From the NCBI RefSeq assembly GCF_014202645.1, contig NZ_JACHHG010000003.1:186001-250000 (forward strand): 64,000 nucleotides of DNA, given 5' to 3'. The notes under the pieces were generated by a model. That model was not told the origin of the DNA. It saw only the letters and a program-made list of their open reading frames with translations, and did not search any database. The DNA is from Deinobacterium chartae (GTDB lineage Bacteria > Deinococcota > Deinococci > Deinococcales > Deinococcaceae). Below, piece by piece: positions 50,778 through 60,256 of the stretch. Each line of letters opens with the position of its first letter. Position 1 is the stretch's first letter. The position numbers were made by a program, and so were the translations under genes.

Positions 50778-51391
50778 CGGGTCAGCCTTGAGGTACACCT
50801 GTAGTACGGAGAACTTGGCTTCAAGAGGGTAGGGAGAGCGGAAGTAGCAGATGTCTCTGCTTTAAAGCTTTTGGAATGTCAGTTATCTCATAATAGGTAT
50901 CCTATCCAGCTCACGCGAGGTCAGTTGACCACAGATGGCCTGCGCTGCCTGATTTTGCAGTGCTGTTGGCGGTTGGGGAGATGCTGCAGGAGTTTGTGGA
51001 ACTGGAGATGCGGGTGTGTGGGAGGCGAGCCATGTTGGAGTGATTGCGGTGGGGCTCCGGGCAGCTGGAAGCTCCCGGACAGCCAATGCGGCGCTGAGTT
51101 GGCCCTGAAGCAGTCGTTGGAGACGAGCTGTGCTCCTGAAAACCAGGGTGTGCAGGCGGTCTGTGCCTGGGGGGCATGCCCGCGGCATGGCCCTCGTGCC
51201 CCTGCTTTTTGATGAATTGATTATGACAATGGTTGCCGTGAGCTTGAAGTATAGAGTGCCATTGGAAGGAGTTGGCGAGCAGGGCCGTATCGGGCTGCCA
51301 CTACATTAACAAATATGTGAAGCCTTGTAGGATAAAACATGAGAAAAGAAGACGCAAGGCGTATTGACCGACAATGAGCGCCGCTACGTCT
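50778..51391. other. 614-nt low-GC gap; possible degenerate gene
   Basis: No gene is well supported. A minus-strand ORF at 50883-51188 (101 aa; end QAICGQLTSRELDRIPIMR, preceded by a Pro/Thr/Ala-rich stretch) could be the tail of a decayed secreted protein, but it lacks a plausible start signal. The right part (51220-51390) is AT-rich. Confidence 0.4.
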
Positions 51392-51397
51392 TATGCT
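51392..51397 (+). promoter_or_regulatory. -10 box TATGCT, leaderless type
   Basis: TATGCT is followed by 6 nt and ATG 51404. Confidence 0.5.
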
Positions 51398-51403
51398 GTA
51401 CTT

Positions 51404-51814
51404 ATGAAAAAAATGAGTACATTGGTGATCTGGGTGTTGACAGGAGCGTCGCTGGCGCAGCAGGCGGTCGTCAGGTTTGATTCAAGCATCAACACCGTGC
51501 TGCTGGGAGAGGCCTCTTACCGCATTGCGGAGATCATGCAAAGCCCCGTGCGACAATTCCAGAACCTTGCCACCCCACCCACACGCCAGCAGGTACAGGC
51601 CGCGTGCTCTGCAAGCGCGAGGCTACTGGAGGGCAGCGTTATGACAGGTGAGGTTAACCTGAACATCTGGGGCAGCGTGTTCGGGTCGAAACAGGGCATC
51701 CTTGAGACAAGCGGTACGGCCACTTTCCCCGGTCAACCGAAAGCCGTAGCGTTCGATTGCGCTGCTTACTGGACGGGCAGTTTGTTCTTCGCGGCGGCCT
51801 TCAGGACACCATGA
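51404..51814 (+). CDS. Small secreted hypothetical protein
   Basis: 136 aa with signal peptide MKKMSTLVIWVLTGASLAQQ. The mature part shows IAEIMQSPVRQFQNLATPPTRQQVQAACSASARLLEGSVMTGEVNLNIWGSVF and two Cys residues that could pair. The family is not recognised. Start ATG 51404 is supported by the signal peptide and the -10 spacing. It stands alone, with lower GC than the window. Confidence 0.6.
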   Translation: MKKMSTLVIWVLTGASLAQQAVVRFDSSINTVLLGEASYRIAEIMQSPVRQFQNLATPPTRQQVQAACSASARLLEGSVMTGEVNLNIWGSVFGSKQGILETSGTATFPGQPKAVAFDCAAYWTGSLFFAAAFRTP

Positions 51815-52395
51815 GCAAACTGGGCTGAGCTGCTCGGATGTTCCTGACCGTGATGCCAGGTGCGCGCCCTCCTGGTTCTGGGCAGCATATCTGGCATGTT
51901 TGCCCTACTCCCCAAGCTGTTGCCCGTTCCCCTCGAGGTGGAAAGCGGAACGACCTCTTCATCTCGAGGGAAACAACGTTCGTCCAGGGTGAGAGGATAT
52001 CTGAGCCGGAAAGCGCCAGATTTCTTCTGCTCTAGGTGGTACGGGGTCGGCCCGATGTAACGAAATAGCTGTTCGGCGCGTTTGACTTAACAGAAGAGCT
52101 ATCAGATGGAATAGGGCATCGGTCGTTTCAGCCTGCGCGGCTCCAGCGGCCCTTCCTTGTGGAAGCTCACCCGTAGGAGAGGTGAGAAAGGTATCGTTGG
52201 CAGGGTTAACAAAAAATCGGCCTTCTGGCCGACTGATATAAACATTTTCCCCCAATTTGAGGTAGGCGTCAAATTTACTCTGCCCCACGGCGGTTCCGTT
52301 CGCTCTTCCGGGATGGAACAAGGGCGATTTTCCCGGAGAACCCGGCATTCCTGGCAGAACGACAGGGGGGCAGGGGGTAGACTTGTCCCATCAAT
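51815..52395. other. 580-nt gap before the phytochrome operon
   Basis: I see no supported gene. It contains the minus-strand terminator-like hairpin at 52211-52232 and, at 52378-52383, TAGACT 12 nt before the heme oxygenase ATG, a possible -10 box. Confidence 0.45.
52211..52232 (-). terminator. Orphan minus-strand terminator
   Basis: TCGGCC (52217-52222) pairs with GGCCGA (52227-52232) over TTCT; on the minus strand six T follow (52211-52216). No minus-strand gene that would need it is visible to its right, so an antisense or short RNA transcript is possible. Confidence 0.45.
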
Positions 52396-52956
52396 ATGAT
52401 TCTGACCCGGCTGAAGAAGCATACGGAAAACGTTCACGGGCGAGTGGAGCAACGGCTGCCCCTGATGGACCCTTCGCTGTCCCTCGACCAGTACGTCCGT
52501 GTCCTCGAGGCCATGTACGGCTTTTACCGGCCGCTCGAGGCGCAACTGCGCGTGCTGCTCCCCGCGTCCGGGGAGTTCGGGCGGCGCTCCAAGCTCGCCT
52601 GGCTGGTGCAGGACCTGCAGGCGCTGGGGCGCGGGCTTCCGGTCGCGCTGGCCGGTAAGCCCGTCCTCGAGGGCCGCGCGCAGGCCTGGGGCGCTCTGTA
52701 CGTGCTCGAGGGAGCCACCCTGGGCGGCCAGCTCATCTCCCGCCACCTGCAGCGCTGCTTGGGGCTCGAGCGCGGCTGCGGAGCCGCGTTCTTTTGCAGT
52801 TACGGCGATCAGGTCGGGCCGATGTGGAAGACCTTCCGGCAGGCACTCGAGGCGTACGCTGAACAGAGCGGAGCCGAGCCGGAGATTCTTGCAGGGGCCG
52901 GGCAGACCTTTGAAGCGCTCGAGGGCTGGTTGATCGCCCGGACAGGGGAAAGATGA
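52396..52956 (+). CDS. bphO: Heme oxygenase (biliverdin-producing)
   Basis: It opens heme to biliverdin, the chromophore of the phytochrome encoded next. 186 aa: LKKHTENVHGRVEQ carries the proximal-His region (His14), YGFYRPLEAQLR follows, and GALYVLEGATLGGQLISRHL is the distal Gly-rich helix typical of BphO proteins. ATG 52396 begins the family's first helix. The stop overlaps the bphP start (ATGA), tying chromophore and apoprotein synthesis together. Confidence 0.9.
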   Translation: MILTRLKKHTENVHGRVEQRLPLMDPSLSLDQYVRVLEAMYGFYRPLEAQLRVLLPASGEFGRRSKLAWLVQDLQALGRGLPVALAGKPVLEGRAQAWGALYVLEGATLGGQLISRHLQRCLGLERGCGAAFFCSYGDQVGPMWKTFRQALEAYAEQSGAEPEILAGAGQTFEALEGWLIARTGER

Positions 52957-55256
52957 TGGATTCGGAACTGCTGCCCCCCGAGAACCTCGGGGGGCCTCGG
53001 ATTGATACGACCAACTGCGCCCGCGAGCCCATTCACATTCCCGGTTCGATTCAGCCGCACGGTGCCCTGCTGGTACTGACCGCCGCAGAGCTGCGGATCG
53101 TGCAGGTCAGCGCCAACGTGGAGCACTTCCTGGGCCACGCACCCGAGCAGGTGCTGGGGCGATCCCTGGCCGACTTGGCGGCGGCCTCCGAGGTCGAGGC
53201 GCTCGCACGTTTCTTGGCCGGGGAGACCCTCGAGAAGAACGCGCAGTACGTGTTCTGCCTGAATTTCGGTGAGCGGCGGGTATACGACGCGACCGCGCAC
53301 CGGGCCGACGCGCTGGTGATCGTGGAGCTCGAGGAGCAAGACGCCGCCGCGTCGTCGGCGGGGTTTTACCACAGCATCAAGAACGCGCTGTCCGAACTCG
53401 AGGGGGCCGAGGGCGTGGCCGCGCTGCTGAGCAGCGCCGCGCGGCAGGTGCGTCACCTGACCGGTTTTGACCGGGTGATGATCTACCGCTTCGCCGAGGA
53501 TGACAGCGGCGAGGTGGTGGCCGAAGCGCAGCGCGAGGACCTGCACTCGTTCTTGGGCCACCGCTTTCCCGAGTCCGACATTCCCCGGCAGGCCCGCGCG
53601 CTGTACGTGAAAAACCTGCTGCGCCTGACCGCGGACGTGGACGCGCCGCCGTCGCCGCTGGTGCCGCTGCTGAACCCGGTCACGGGTGCTCCGCTGAACC
53701 TGGGCGGAGCGGTGCTGCGCAGCACCTCGCCCATGCACCTGCAGTACCTCAGGAACATGGAAGTCGCCTCGAGCCTGTCGGTCTCGATCGTGCAAGACGG
53801 TCGGCTGTGGGGCCTGATCTCCTGCCACCACACCCGGGCGAAGATCGTGCCGCAGGCGGTGCGTGCGGCCTGCGAGTTCCTGGGACGGGTGCTGGCGCTG
53901 CAGATCTCCGCCAAGCGCGCGGCGGAGACCTTCCGCCTGCGACAGGAACTGCAGCAGCACAACGTGCGGATCGTCAACGCCGTGACCGGCACCCTGACGC
54001 CCCTCGAGGAGCTCGTGCGGCCGGAATTGAACCTGGCGGCCTTCGTGCGCGCAGGCGGGGTGGCGCTGCGTTTCGACGGCCGCTCGGTCCTGCTGGGAGC
54101 CACCCCGGATCAGGTGCGGGTGGACGCGCTGGTGGGGTGGCTGAAGTCGCGCGGTGAGCTCGAGTACCACTCGAGTTCGCTTTCCAGGGTTTTCCCGCAG
54201 GCCGCCGAGTACGCGCGCTTGGCCAGCGGTGTGCTGGGAGTCAGCGTGTCGGCGGGGTGGGACGAGTACATCGTGTGGTTCCGCCCGGAGGTGCCGCTGG
54301 AGATCACCTGGGGCGGAAACCCGAACAAGCCGGTACAGGTTACGGCCGACGGTACGGCGCAGCTCACCCCGCGCGCCTCGTTCGCCGCGTACGTGGAGAC
54401 CGTGCGGGAAACGGCGCTGCCGTGGCACCCGGCCGAGGTGGAGGAGGTGAGCGCGCTGCGGGCGACGCTGGTGGAGGCTCAGGGGGCGCGCCTGACCCTG
54501 CTGCGCGAGCTGAACGCGCGGCTGGAACGGACCAACCGTGAACTGGAGCGCTCGAACGCCGAGCTGCGCCGTTTTGCCTTCGTGACCGCACACGATCTGC
54601 AAGAGCCGCTGCGGGTGCTGAACAATTTTCTTGGGTTGTTTTCGAAACGCTACGTGGGGCGGCTGGACGCAGACGCCGATCAGCTGATCTCCTTTGCCAT
54701 GTCCGAGGCGGGCCGCCTGCGCAGCCTGATCCGCGACCTGTACGCCTACACCGAGATCGGAACCGGACCGGCAGATTTCTCGCGCACGGTTTCCCTCGAG
54801 GACACGCTGAGCAGCGTGCTGTCCGCCTTGCAGCCACGCCTCGAGGAAACGCGGGCGGTGCTTGTCAGGGATCCGCTGCCGCAGGTCCGGGGGAATCCGG
54901 GGCGCCTGGAGCAGGTGCTGCATCACCTGCTGGACAACGCGCTGAAGTTCAGCGGGCCGCTTCCGCCGCGCGTTCATGTCAGCGCCGAGGTGCTGGGCTC
55001 GGAGTGCCGCGTGTCGGTGCGCGATCAGGGTATCGGGATCGCCCCCGAGTACTTTGGTAAAATTTTCGAGGTTTTCCAGCGCCTTAACCGTTTGGAAGAC
55101 TATCCGGGCAACGGTATCGGCCTGGCGATCTGCCGCAAGATCGTGGAACAGCACGGAGGGCAGGTATGGGTGGAGTCCGTGCTGGGACAGGGGTCCACCT
55201 TCTGCTTCACCGTGCCGGTGGAAAGAGCTGGAGGACGTGATGCACCGACAGTTTGA
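52953..55256 (+). CDS. bphP: Bacteriophytochrome histidine kinase
   Basis: A red/far-red light sensor kinase of 767 aa. The PAS domain begins with TNCAREPIHIPGSIQPHG, whose Cys22 binds biliverdin. The GAF domain shows GFDRVMIYRF, FPESDIPRQARALY (conserved Asp) and SCHHTRAKIVP (His). The PHY domain has the tongue motif PRASF. The kinase part has FAFVTAHDLQEPLRVL (phospho-acceptor His), LLDNALKFSG (N box), DQGIGIAP (G1) and GNGIGLAIC (G2). All signalling residues are present. It overlaps bphO upstream and the response regulator downstream. Confidence 0.95.
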   Translation: MMDSELLPPENLGGPRIDTTNCAREPIHIPGSIQPHGALLVLTAAELRIVQVSANVEHFLGHAPEQVLGRSLADLAAASEVEALARFLAGETLEKNAQYVFCLNFGERRVYDATAHRADALVIVELEEQDAAASSAGFYHSIKNALSELEGAEGVAALLSSAARQVRHLTGFDRVMIYRFAEDDSGEVVAEAQREDLHSFLGHRFPESDIPRQARALYVKNLLRLTADVDAPPSPLVPLLNPVTGAPLNLGGAVLRSTSPMHLQYLRNMEVASSLSVSIVQDGRLWGLISCHHTRAKIVPQAVRAACEFLGRVLALQISAKRAAETFRLRQELQQHNVRIVNAVTGTLTPLEELVRPELNLAAFVRAGGVALRFDGRSVLLGATPDQVRVDALVGWLKSRGELEYHSSSLSRVFPQAAEYARLASGVLGVSVSAGWDEYIVWFRPEVPLEITWGGNPNKPVQVTADGTAQLTPRASFAAYVETVRETALPWHPAEVEEVSALRATLVEAQGARLTLLRELNARLERTNRELERSNAELRRFAFVTAHDLQEPLRVLNNFLGLFSKRYVGRLDADADQLISFAMSEAGRLRSLIRDLYAYTEIGTGPADFSRTVSLEDTLSSVLSALQPRLEETRAVLVRDPLPQVRGNPGRLEQVLHHLLDNALKFSGPLPPRVHVSAEVLGSECRVSVRDQGIGIAPEYFGKIFEVFQRLNRLEDYPGNGIGLAICRKIVEQHGGQVWVESVLGQGSTFCFTVPVERAGGRDAPTV

Positions 55257-55671
55257 CGTGTTATTGGTCGAGGACAGTCCGGCAGATATCTTTTTGGTAG
55301 AAGCGGCCTTCGAGGCGGCGGGAACTTCGATCGCGCTGCATATCGCCCGCGACGGAGAAGAAGCCCTGGACTTCGTTCGCAACGAGGGAGCGTTCAGCGC
55401 CGCGCCGCGCCCGAGACTGATCCTGCTGGACCTGAACCTGCCGCGAATCAACGGTTTTCAGGTGCTCGAGGCGCTCAAGAGCAGCGCCGATACGCGGACC
55501 ATTCCGGTGGTGGTTCTCACGACGTCCAGAGCCCCCGAGGACATTCAGCAGGCTTACGCCCTGCTGGCCAGTTCGTACGTCACCAAGCCGTCTGGCCTCG
55601 AGGAACTGGTGGAGTTCGCGCGCCTGCTCGAGCAGTACTGGTTCCGGACCGCCGAACTGCCCGCCCGGTAG
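55240..55671 (+). CDS. bphR: Response regulator of the phytochrome operon
   Basis: A single-domain receiver of 143 aa without an output domain: VLLVEDSPADIFLVEAAF (acidic pair), RLILLDLNLPRING with phospho-acceptor Asp64, VVVLTTS (Thr/Ser) and SYVTKPSG (Lys). It is of the Rcp1 type that partners phytochromes. Start ATG 55240 has GGAG about 8 nt upstream (GTG 55237 is an alternative) and the gene overlaps bphP by 17 nt. The downstream target is unknown. Confidence 0.92.
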   Translation: MHRQFDVLLVEDSPADIFLVEAAFEAAGTSIALHIARDGEEALDFVRNEGAFSAAPRPRLILLDLNLPRINGFQVLEALKSSADTRTIPVVVLTTSRAPEDIQQAYALLASSYVTKPSGLEELVEFARLLEQYWFRTAELPAR

Positions 55672-55972
55672 ACCGGCCGCCCCCCGCCTTTTCCTGGCTA
55701 CAGGCTGCGCCGCGTGGGCGGCCACGGAGCAGGTCCTGCTGGGCCGCCAAATCAGCAGTGCCGTTCCCAGGCGGGGACGCAGCGCTGAGGGTTACGCAGG
55801 TTTCCAAAAGGACGGAAACCGGGTTGCGGTGAAGTAAAAACGGCCTGCAACGACAACGATGCGGGGATTATTTGGTGGTGTTTGAAACCATGATATGCAC
55901 TCCCATCCCGGAAGATTCTGCGCTTCCGTGTACCCAGAGCGTAAGCGGGGCCGCGACACCGGAGCGTCACCA

Positions 55973-56030
55973 CGCGCTCCCCCCGGCGTCACCGGAGCCG
56001 TGCACCTCCCGGTGACGCCGGGGGAGCGCG
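55973..56030. terminator. Large imperfect hairpin between bphR and dprA
   Basis: 55973-55995 (starting CGCGCTCC, ending GTCACCGG) pairs with 56009-56030 (starting CCGGTGAC, ending GGAGCGCG) with one extra C, over a 13-nt loop. It sits between two convergent genes and near the dprA stop at 56052. The rest of the gap 55672-55972 contains nothing I can name. Confidence 0.6.
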
Positions 56031-56051
56031 CGGGCCCGGAAAAGTCGTCGC

Positions 56052-57035
56052 TTACCTTGGCGTGAGCGCGAGCAGGCGGCGGTCGAGCTCCGGGTAGTCC
56101 TCGCGGCCACGAATCCGAAACACGCGCTGCAGGGCGCGCGCGTCGCACTTGAGGTAGCTCTCGAGGTCCACGCCTCCGAGCAGTCGCAGCGTGGCCTGTA
56201 CGGCCCGCCCACCCTGTGCGGCGTCCGCCGCGCTCGGTTGCGGATAGGCCAGGAGACGCCCGTAGCGCAACGCCGCCCGCGCCGCGTGCAGGCTGCCGCC
56301 GTCCTCGCTGCTCTGGATCAGGATGACTCCCAGCGACAGCCCGGCTTGGAGGCGGTCGCGCTGCACGAACTGCGGCCGCAGCGGTGCGGTGCCGTAGGGG
56401 TACTCGCTGAGCAGCGCGCCACCTGCCGCCACGATGCGCTGGGCCAGTTCGCGGTGGCGCGGCGGGGAGAGGGTGTCCAGCCCGTGCGCCAGCACCGCGA
56501 CCGTGTGCCCGCCCGCCTCGAGCGCCGCCGTGTGCGCGGCCGCGTCGATGCCGAGGGCCAGGCCGCTCACCACGCTCCAGCCCTCCAGGGCGTAACGTCC
56601 GGCGATGCGCGCGGCCGTGCGCTGCCCGTCCCGGGTGGGTTCCTGGGTTCCCACCACCGCCACGTTGCGCGGGTCCTGGCCGCGCAACGCGCCCAGGACG
56701 TACAGCAGGGCCGGGCGGTCCGGGACCGGGCGCAGCAGCGCCGGGTAAGCGTCGTCCAGTTCGCACAGGATGCTCGCTCCCTGCGCCCGGGCCGCCTGCA
56801 GGTCCGCGCGCGCCAGCCGGGTCGCCGCCTCGAGTGCGCCCGTTTCGCTCAGCGCCTGGGCCACGCGCGGGTCGCTGCGCACCACCCGTTCGGGGTCGGT
56901 GCCCGCGCCCCACTGGCGGATCTCGCGCGCGATGCGCGAGAGGGTACGGGCACCCACTCCATGCAGTTTGCTGGCGGTGAGCAGGGGAAAGGTCGCAGGA
57001 TGGTCCATGGCAGGCGTGGGCGAAGCGGCTTTCAT
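56052..57035 (-). CDS. dprA: DNA-processing protein DprA
   Basis: It protects incoming single-stranded DNA and loads RecA during natural transformation. 327 aa. The Rossmann-like core is intact: ALLYVLGALRGQDPRNVAVVGTQEPTRDG, YALEGWSVVSGLALGIDAAAHTAALEAGGHTVAVLAHGLDTLSPPRHRELAQRIVAAGGALLSEYPYGT and FVQRDRLQAGLSLGVILIQSSEDGGSLHAARAALRYGR. The invariant FPxRNR-type segment appears as FVQRDRL. The C-terminal extension (GREDYPELDRR) is short. ATG 57035 is the first Met; 57008 is an alternative. Confidence 0.9.
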   Translation of the reverse strand: MKAASPTPAMDHPATFPLLTASKLHGVGARTLSRIAREIRQWGAGTDPERVVRSDPRVAQALSETGALEAATRLARADLQAARAQGASILCELDDAYPALLRPVPDRPALLYVLGALRGQDPRNVAVVGTQEPTRDGQRTAARIAGRYALEGWSVVSGLALGIDAAAHTAALEAGGHTVAVLAHGLDTLSPPRHRELAQRIVAAGGALLSEYPYGTAPLRPQFVQRDRLQAGLSLGVILIQSSEDGGSLHAARAALRYGRLLAYPQPSAADAAQGGRAVQATLRLLGGVDLESYLKCDARALQRVFRIRGREDYPELDRRLLALTPR

Positions 57036-57102
57036 GATAAGGCATCGTCGGGGCAGCCGACCGCACGCGTACGTGCCACTCGCGCGGACTTTGAGGGACC
57101 GA

Positions 57103-57108
57103 TATGCT
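57103..57108 (+). promoter_or_regulatory. -10 box TATGCT before the leader ORF
   Basis: TATGCT lies 34 nt before ATG 57143 of the Cys-rich leader ORF. AGAGGAG stands just before that ATG. Confidence 0.4.
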
Positions 57109-57142
57109 GAAAGCAGTCCGATTCGGCACGAGAGGAGCGAAC

Positions 57143-57214
57143 ATGTTCAGTGTCTTCGTCTTTCGTTTTTACCGCCGTTGCTGCGGTGCCTGCCCGCTCG
57201 AGGCGACGCTGTGA
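57143..57214 (+). CDS. Putative 23-aa Cys-rich leader peptide
   Basis: ATG 57143 has a strong ribosome-binding site (GAGAGGAGCG just upstream). The ORF encodes MFSVFVFRFYRRCCGACPLE followed by three residues, and stops at TGA 57212-57214, which overlaps the GTG of the next gene (GTGA). Three Cys fall within five residues and an aromatic/Arg stretch precedes them. Short Cys-rich ORFs coupled to a downstream gene are known as amino-acid-sensing leaders in other bacteria; that role here is inferred. Confidence 0.5.
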   Translation: MFSVFVFRFYRRCCGACPLEATL

Positions 57215-58227
57215 GCATGGCCGTCGGCGTGATCGGGGCCGGAGGGGTGTCGCGCTTTCACCTGAGCGGCTACGCGGCGGCCGGAGCGCAGGTGGTCGCG
57301 ATCGCCGACGCCAACCCGCTGGCCCTCGAGCGCGCGCAGGCCGAGTGGCGCATCCCGCGCGGCTACACCGACTTCGCTGCCCTGTGCGCGGACCCCGAGA
57401 TCGGGGCGGTCTCGGTGTGCTTGCCCAACGCGCTGCACCACCCGGCCACGCTGGCGGCGGCGCGCGCAGGCAAGCACGTGCTGTGCGAGAAACCGATCTC
57501 GCTGTCGCTTCAACAGGCCGAGGAGATGATCCGGGTCTGCCGCGAGGCAGGCGTGATCTTGCAGATCGGGCACCACCTGCGCTCGAACGCCTACGCCGAG
57601 CAGGCGCGCGAGCTGATCGCGTCCGGGGCGCTCGGGCGCATCACCTTCGTGCGTCTGCGGCAGGCGCACGACTGGGGCGGAGGAGAGCCGCGCGAGTCGT
57701 TCCGGACCGTGGCCAGCGTGGGCGGCGGTACCCTGCTCGACAACGGCAGCCACATGATGGACCTTGCCCGCTACTTCGGCGGTCCGGTGCGCGAGGTCTT
57801 CGCACGCACCGCCACCTTGGGCTACGACGTGGAGGTCGAGGACACCAGCGTGGTGAGCCTCGAGTTCGAGTCCGGCGCGCTGGGAAGCGTGGAAAACGCC
57901 TGGACCGCCACCGGCTGGGAGGAGGCGTTTTGGGTGTACGGCACGCGTGGGGCCCTCGAGTACACCAATCGTTTGGGCACGCCGGTCATGCGGCACGTGT
58001 TCCGCTCGTCGCCGGGGACCGACTGGAACCACCAGGACGTCGCCACCTACCACTTCGCGGGCCTCGAGCCGCACGCGCGCAACGTGGTGGAGTTCCTCGA
58101 GGCGGTGCGCGGTGAGCGTCCGGTGATCTGTACCGGCGAGGACGGCCTCGAGGCGGTACGGCTGATCCTGGCGAGCTACCACAGTGCCCGCGAGCGCCGA
58201 CCGGTGCGGTTGGCCGACTTTCGTTAA
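57211..58227 (+). CDS. Gfo/Idh/MocA-family oxidoreductase
   Basis: An NAD(P)-dependent sugar or inositol-type dehydrogenase; substrate unknown. 338 aa: VGVIGAGGVSRFHLSGYAAAG is the dinucleotide motif, then GKHVLCEKPISLSLQQAEEM (catalytic Lys in EKP), GHHLRSNAYAEQARELIASGALGRI, and GGTLLDNGSHMMDLARYFGG with the conserved His. The start is taken as GTG 57211, in overlap with the leader ORF stop and 5 nt after GAGGCG; ATG 57217 is an alternative. A terminator shared with pgm follows. Confidence 0.87.
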   Translation: MSMAVGVIGAGGVSRFHLSGYAAAGAQVVAIADANPLALERAQAEWRIPRGYTDFAALCADPEIGAVSVCLPNALHHPATLAAARAGKHVLCEKPISLSLQQAEEMIRVCREAGVILQIGHHLRSNAYAEQARELIASGALGRITFVRLRQAHDWGGGEPRESFRTVASVGGGTLLDNGSHMMDLARYFGGPVREVFARTATLGYDVEVEDTSVVSLEFESGALGSVENAWTATGWEEAFWVYGTRGALEYTNRLGTPVMRHVFRSSPGTDWNHQDVATYHFAGLEPHARNVVEFLEAVRGERPVICTGEDGLEAVRLILASYHSARERRPVRLADFR

Positions 58228-58247
58228 GGATTTTCGTTAAGGGCGCG

Positions 58248-58276
58248 AAAAAACCGGGCTCCCGAGGGAAGCCCGG
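58248..58276 (-). terminator. Terminator of phosphoglucomutase gene
   Basis: CCGGGCT (58254-58260) pairs with AGCCCGG (58270-58276); the loop can fold further (CCC/GGG). On the minus strand six T follow (58248-58253). Confidence 0.8.
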
Positions 58277-58289
58277 CCCGAAAGTGCGC

Positions 58290-59939
<1,650 letters not shown>

Positions 59940-60160
59940 GTCAGGACTCCTTGTGCAAGAGTACGGGTGGGGCTGCAGGCCCCGTTCCCGGCGGACGCCT
60001 TCATCATTACCACACGGGCTGCCCGCAACGCCCTGTAGCAAGAATTAAGAAAGCGCCAGCCCGGGTCGGAGAACCGTTACAGGCTGCCTGCGACGTCAGC
60101 GCGGTGAATTCGTGTCTGGCATGCGCCCGAGGAAGAAGGACTGTGCGATCAGGCGGGCAT

Positions 60161-60178
60161 TTATGTGGTTTTGCATAA
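60161..60178. repeat. Inverted repeat TTATG-N8-CATAA
   Basis: TTATGTGGTTTTGCATAA has perfect 5-bp arms and lies 23 nt before the -35 box of the histidine-kinase gene, in an AT-rich gap. The arms equal those of the Deinococcus RDRM (TTATG...CATAA), but the spacing is 8 instead of 7. It is a candidate operator. Confidence 0.4.
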
Positions 60179-60200
60179 ACTTAGGAAAATGCACAAAACG

Positions 60201-60230
60201 TTCACTTTGGGGCAGGGAGAGGTTTATACT
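60201..60230 (+). promoter_or_regulatory. Histidine-kinase promoter
   Basis: TTCACT (60201-60206), an 18-bp spacer and TATACT (60225-60230); the leader to ATG 60257 would be about 20 nt and has no evident ribosome-binding site. Confidence 0.55.
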
Positions 60231-60256
60231 GTGTAGCAGTCGTTATCTCTACTCTT

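Noticed and set aside
49475-52395. Integrated mobile element next to tRNA-Gly
   Set aside because: I found no integrase, no transposase and no direct repeat of the tRNA 3' end, so only an accessory-spot remark is justified.
52102-52746. Minus-strand ORF reaching from the gap into bphO
   Set aside because: It is antisense to heme oxygenase for most of its length and would cross the minus-strand terminator at 52211-52232.
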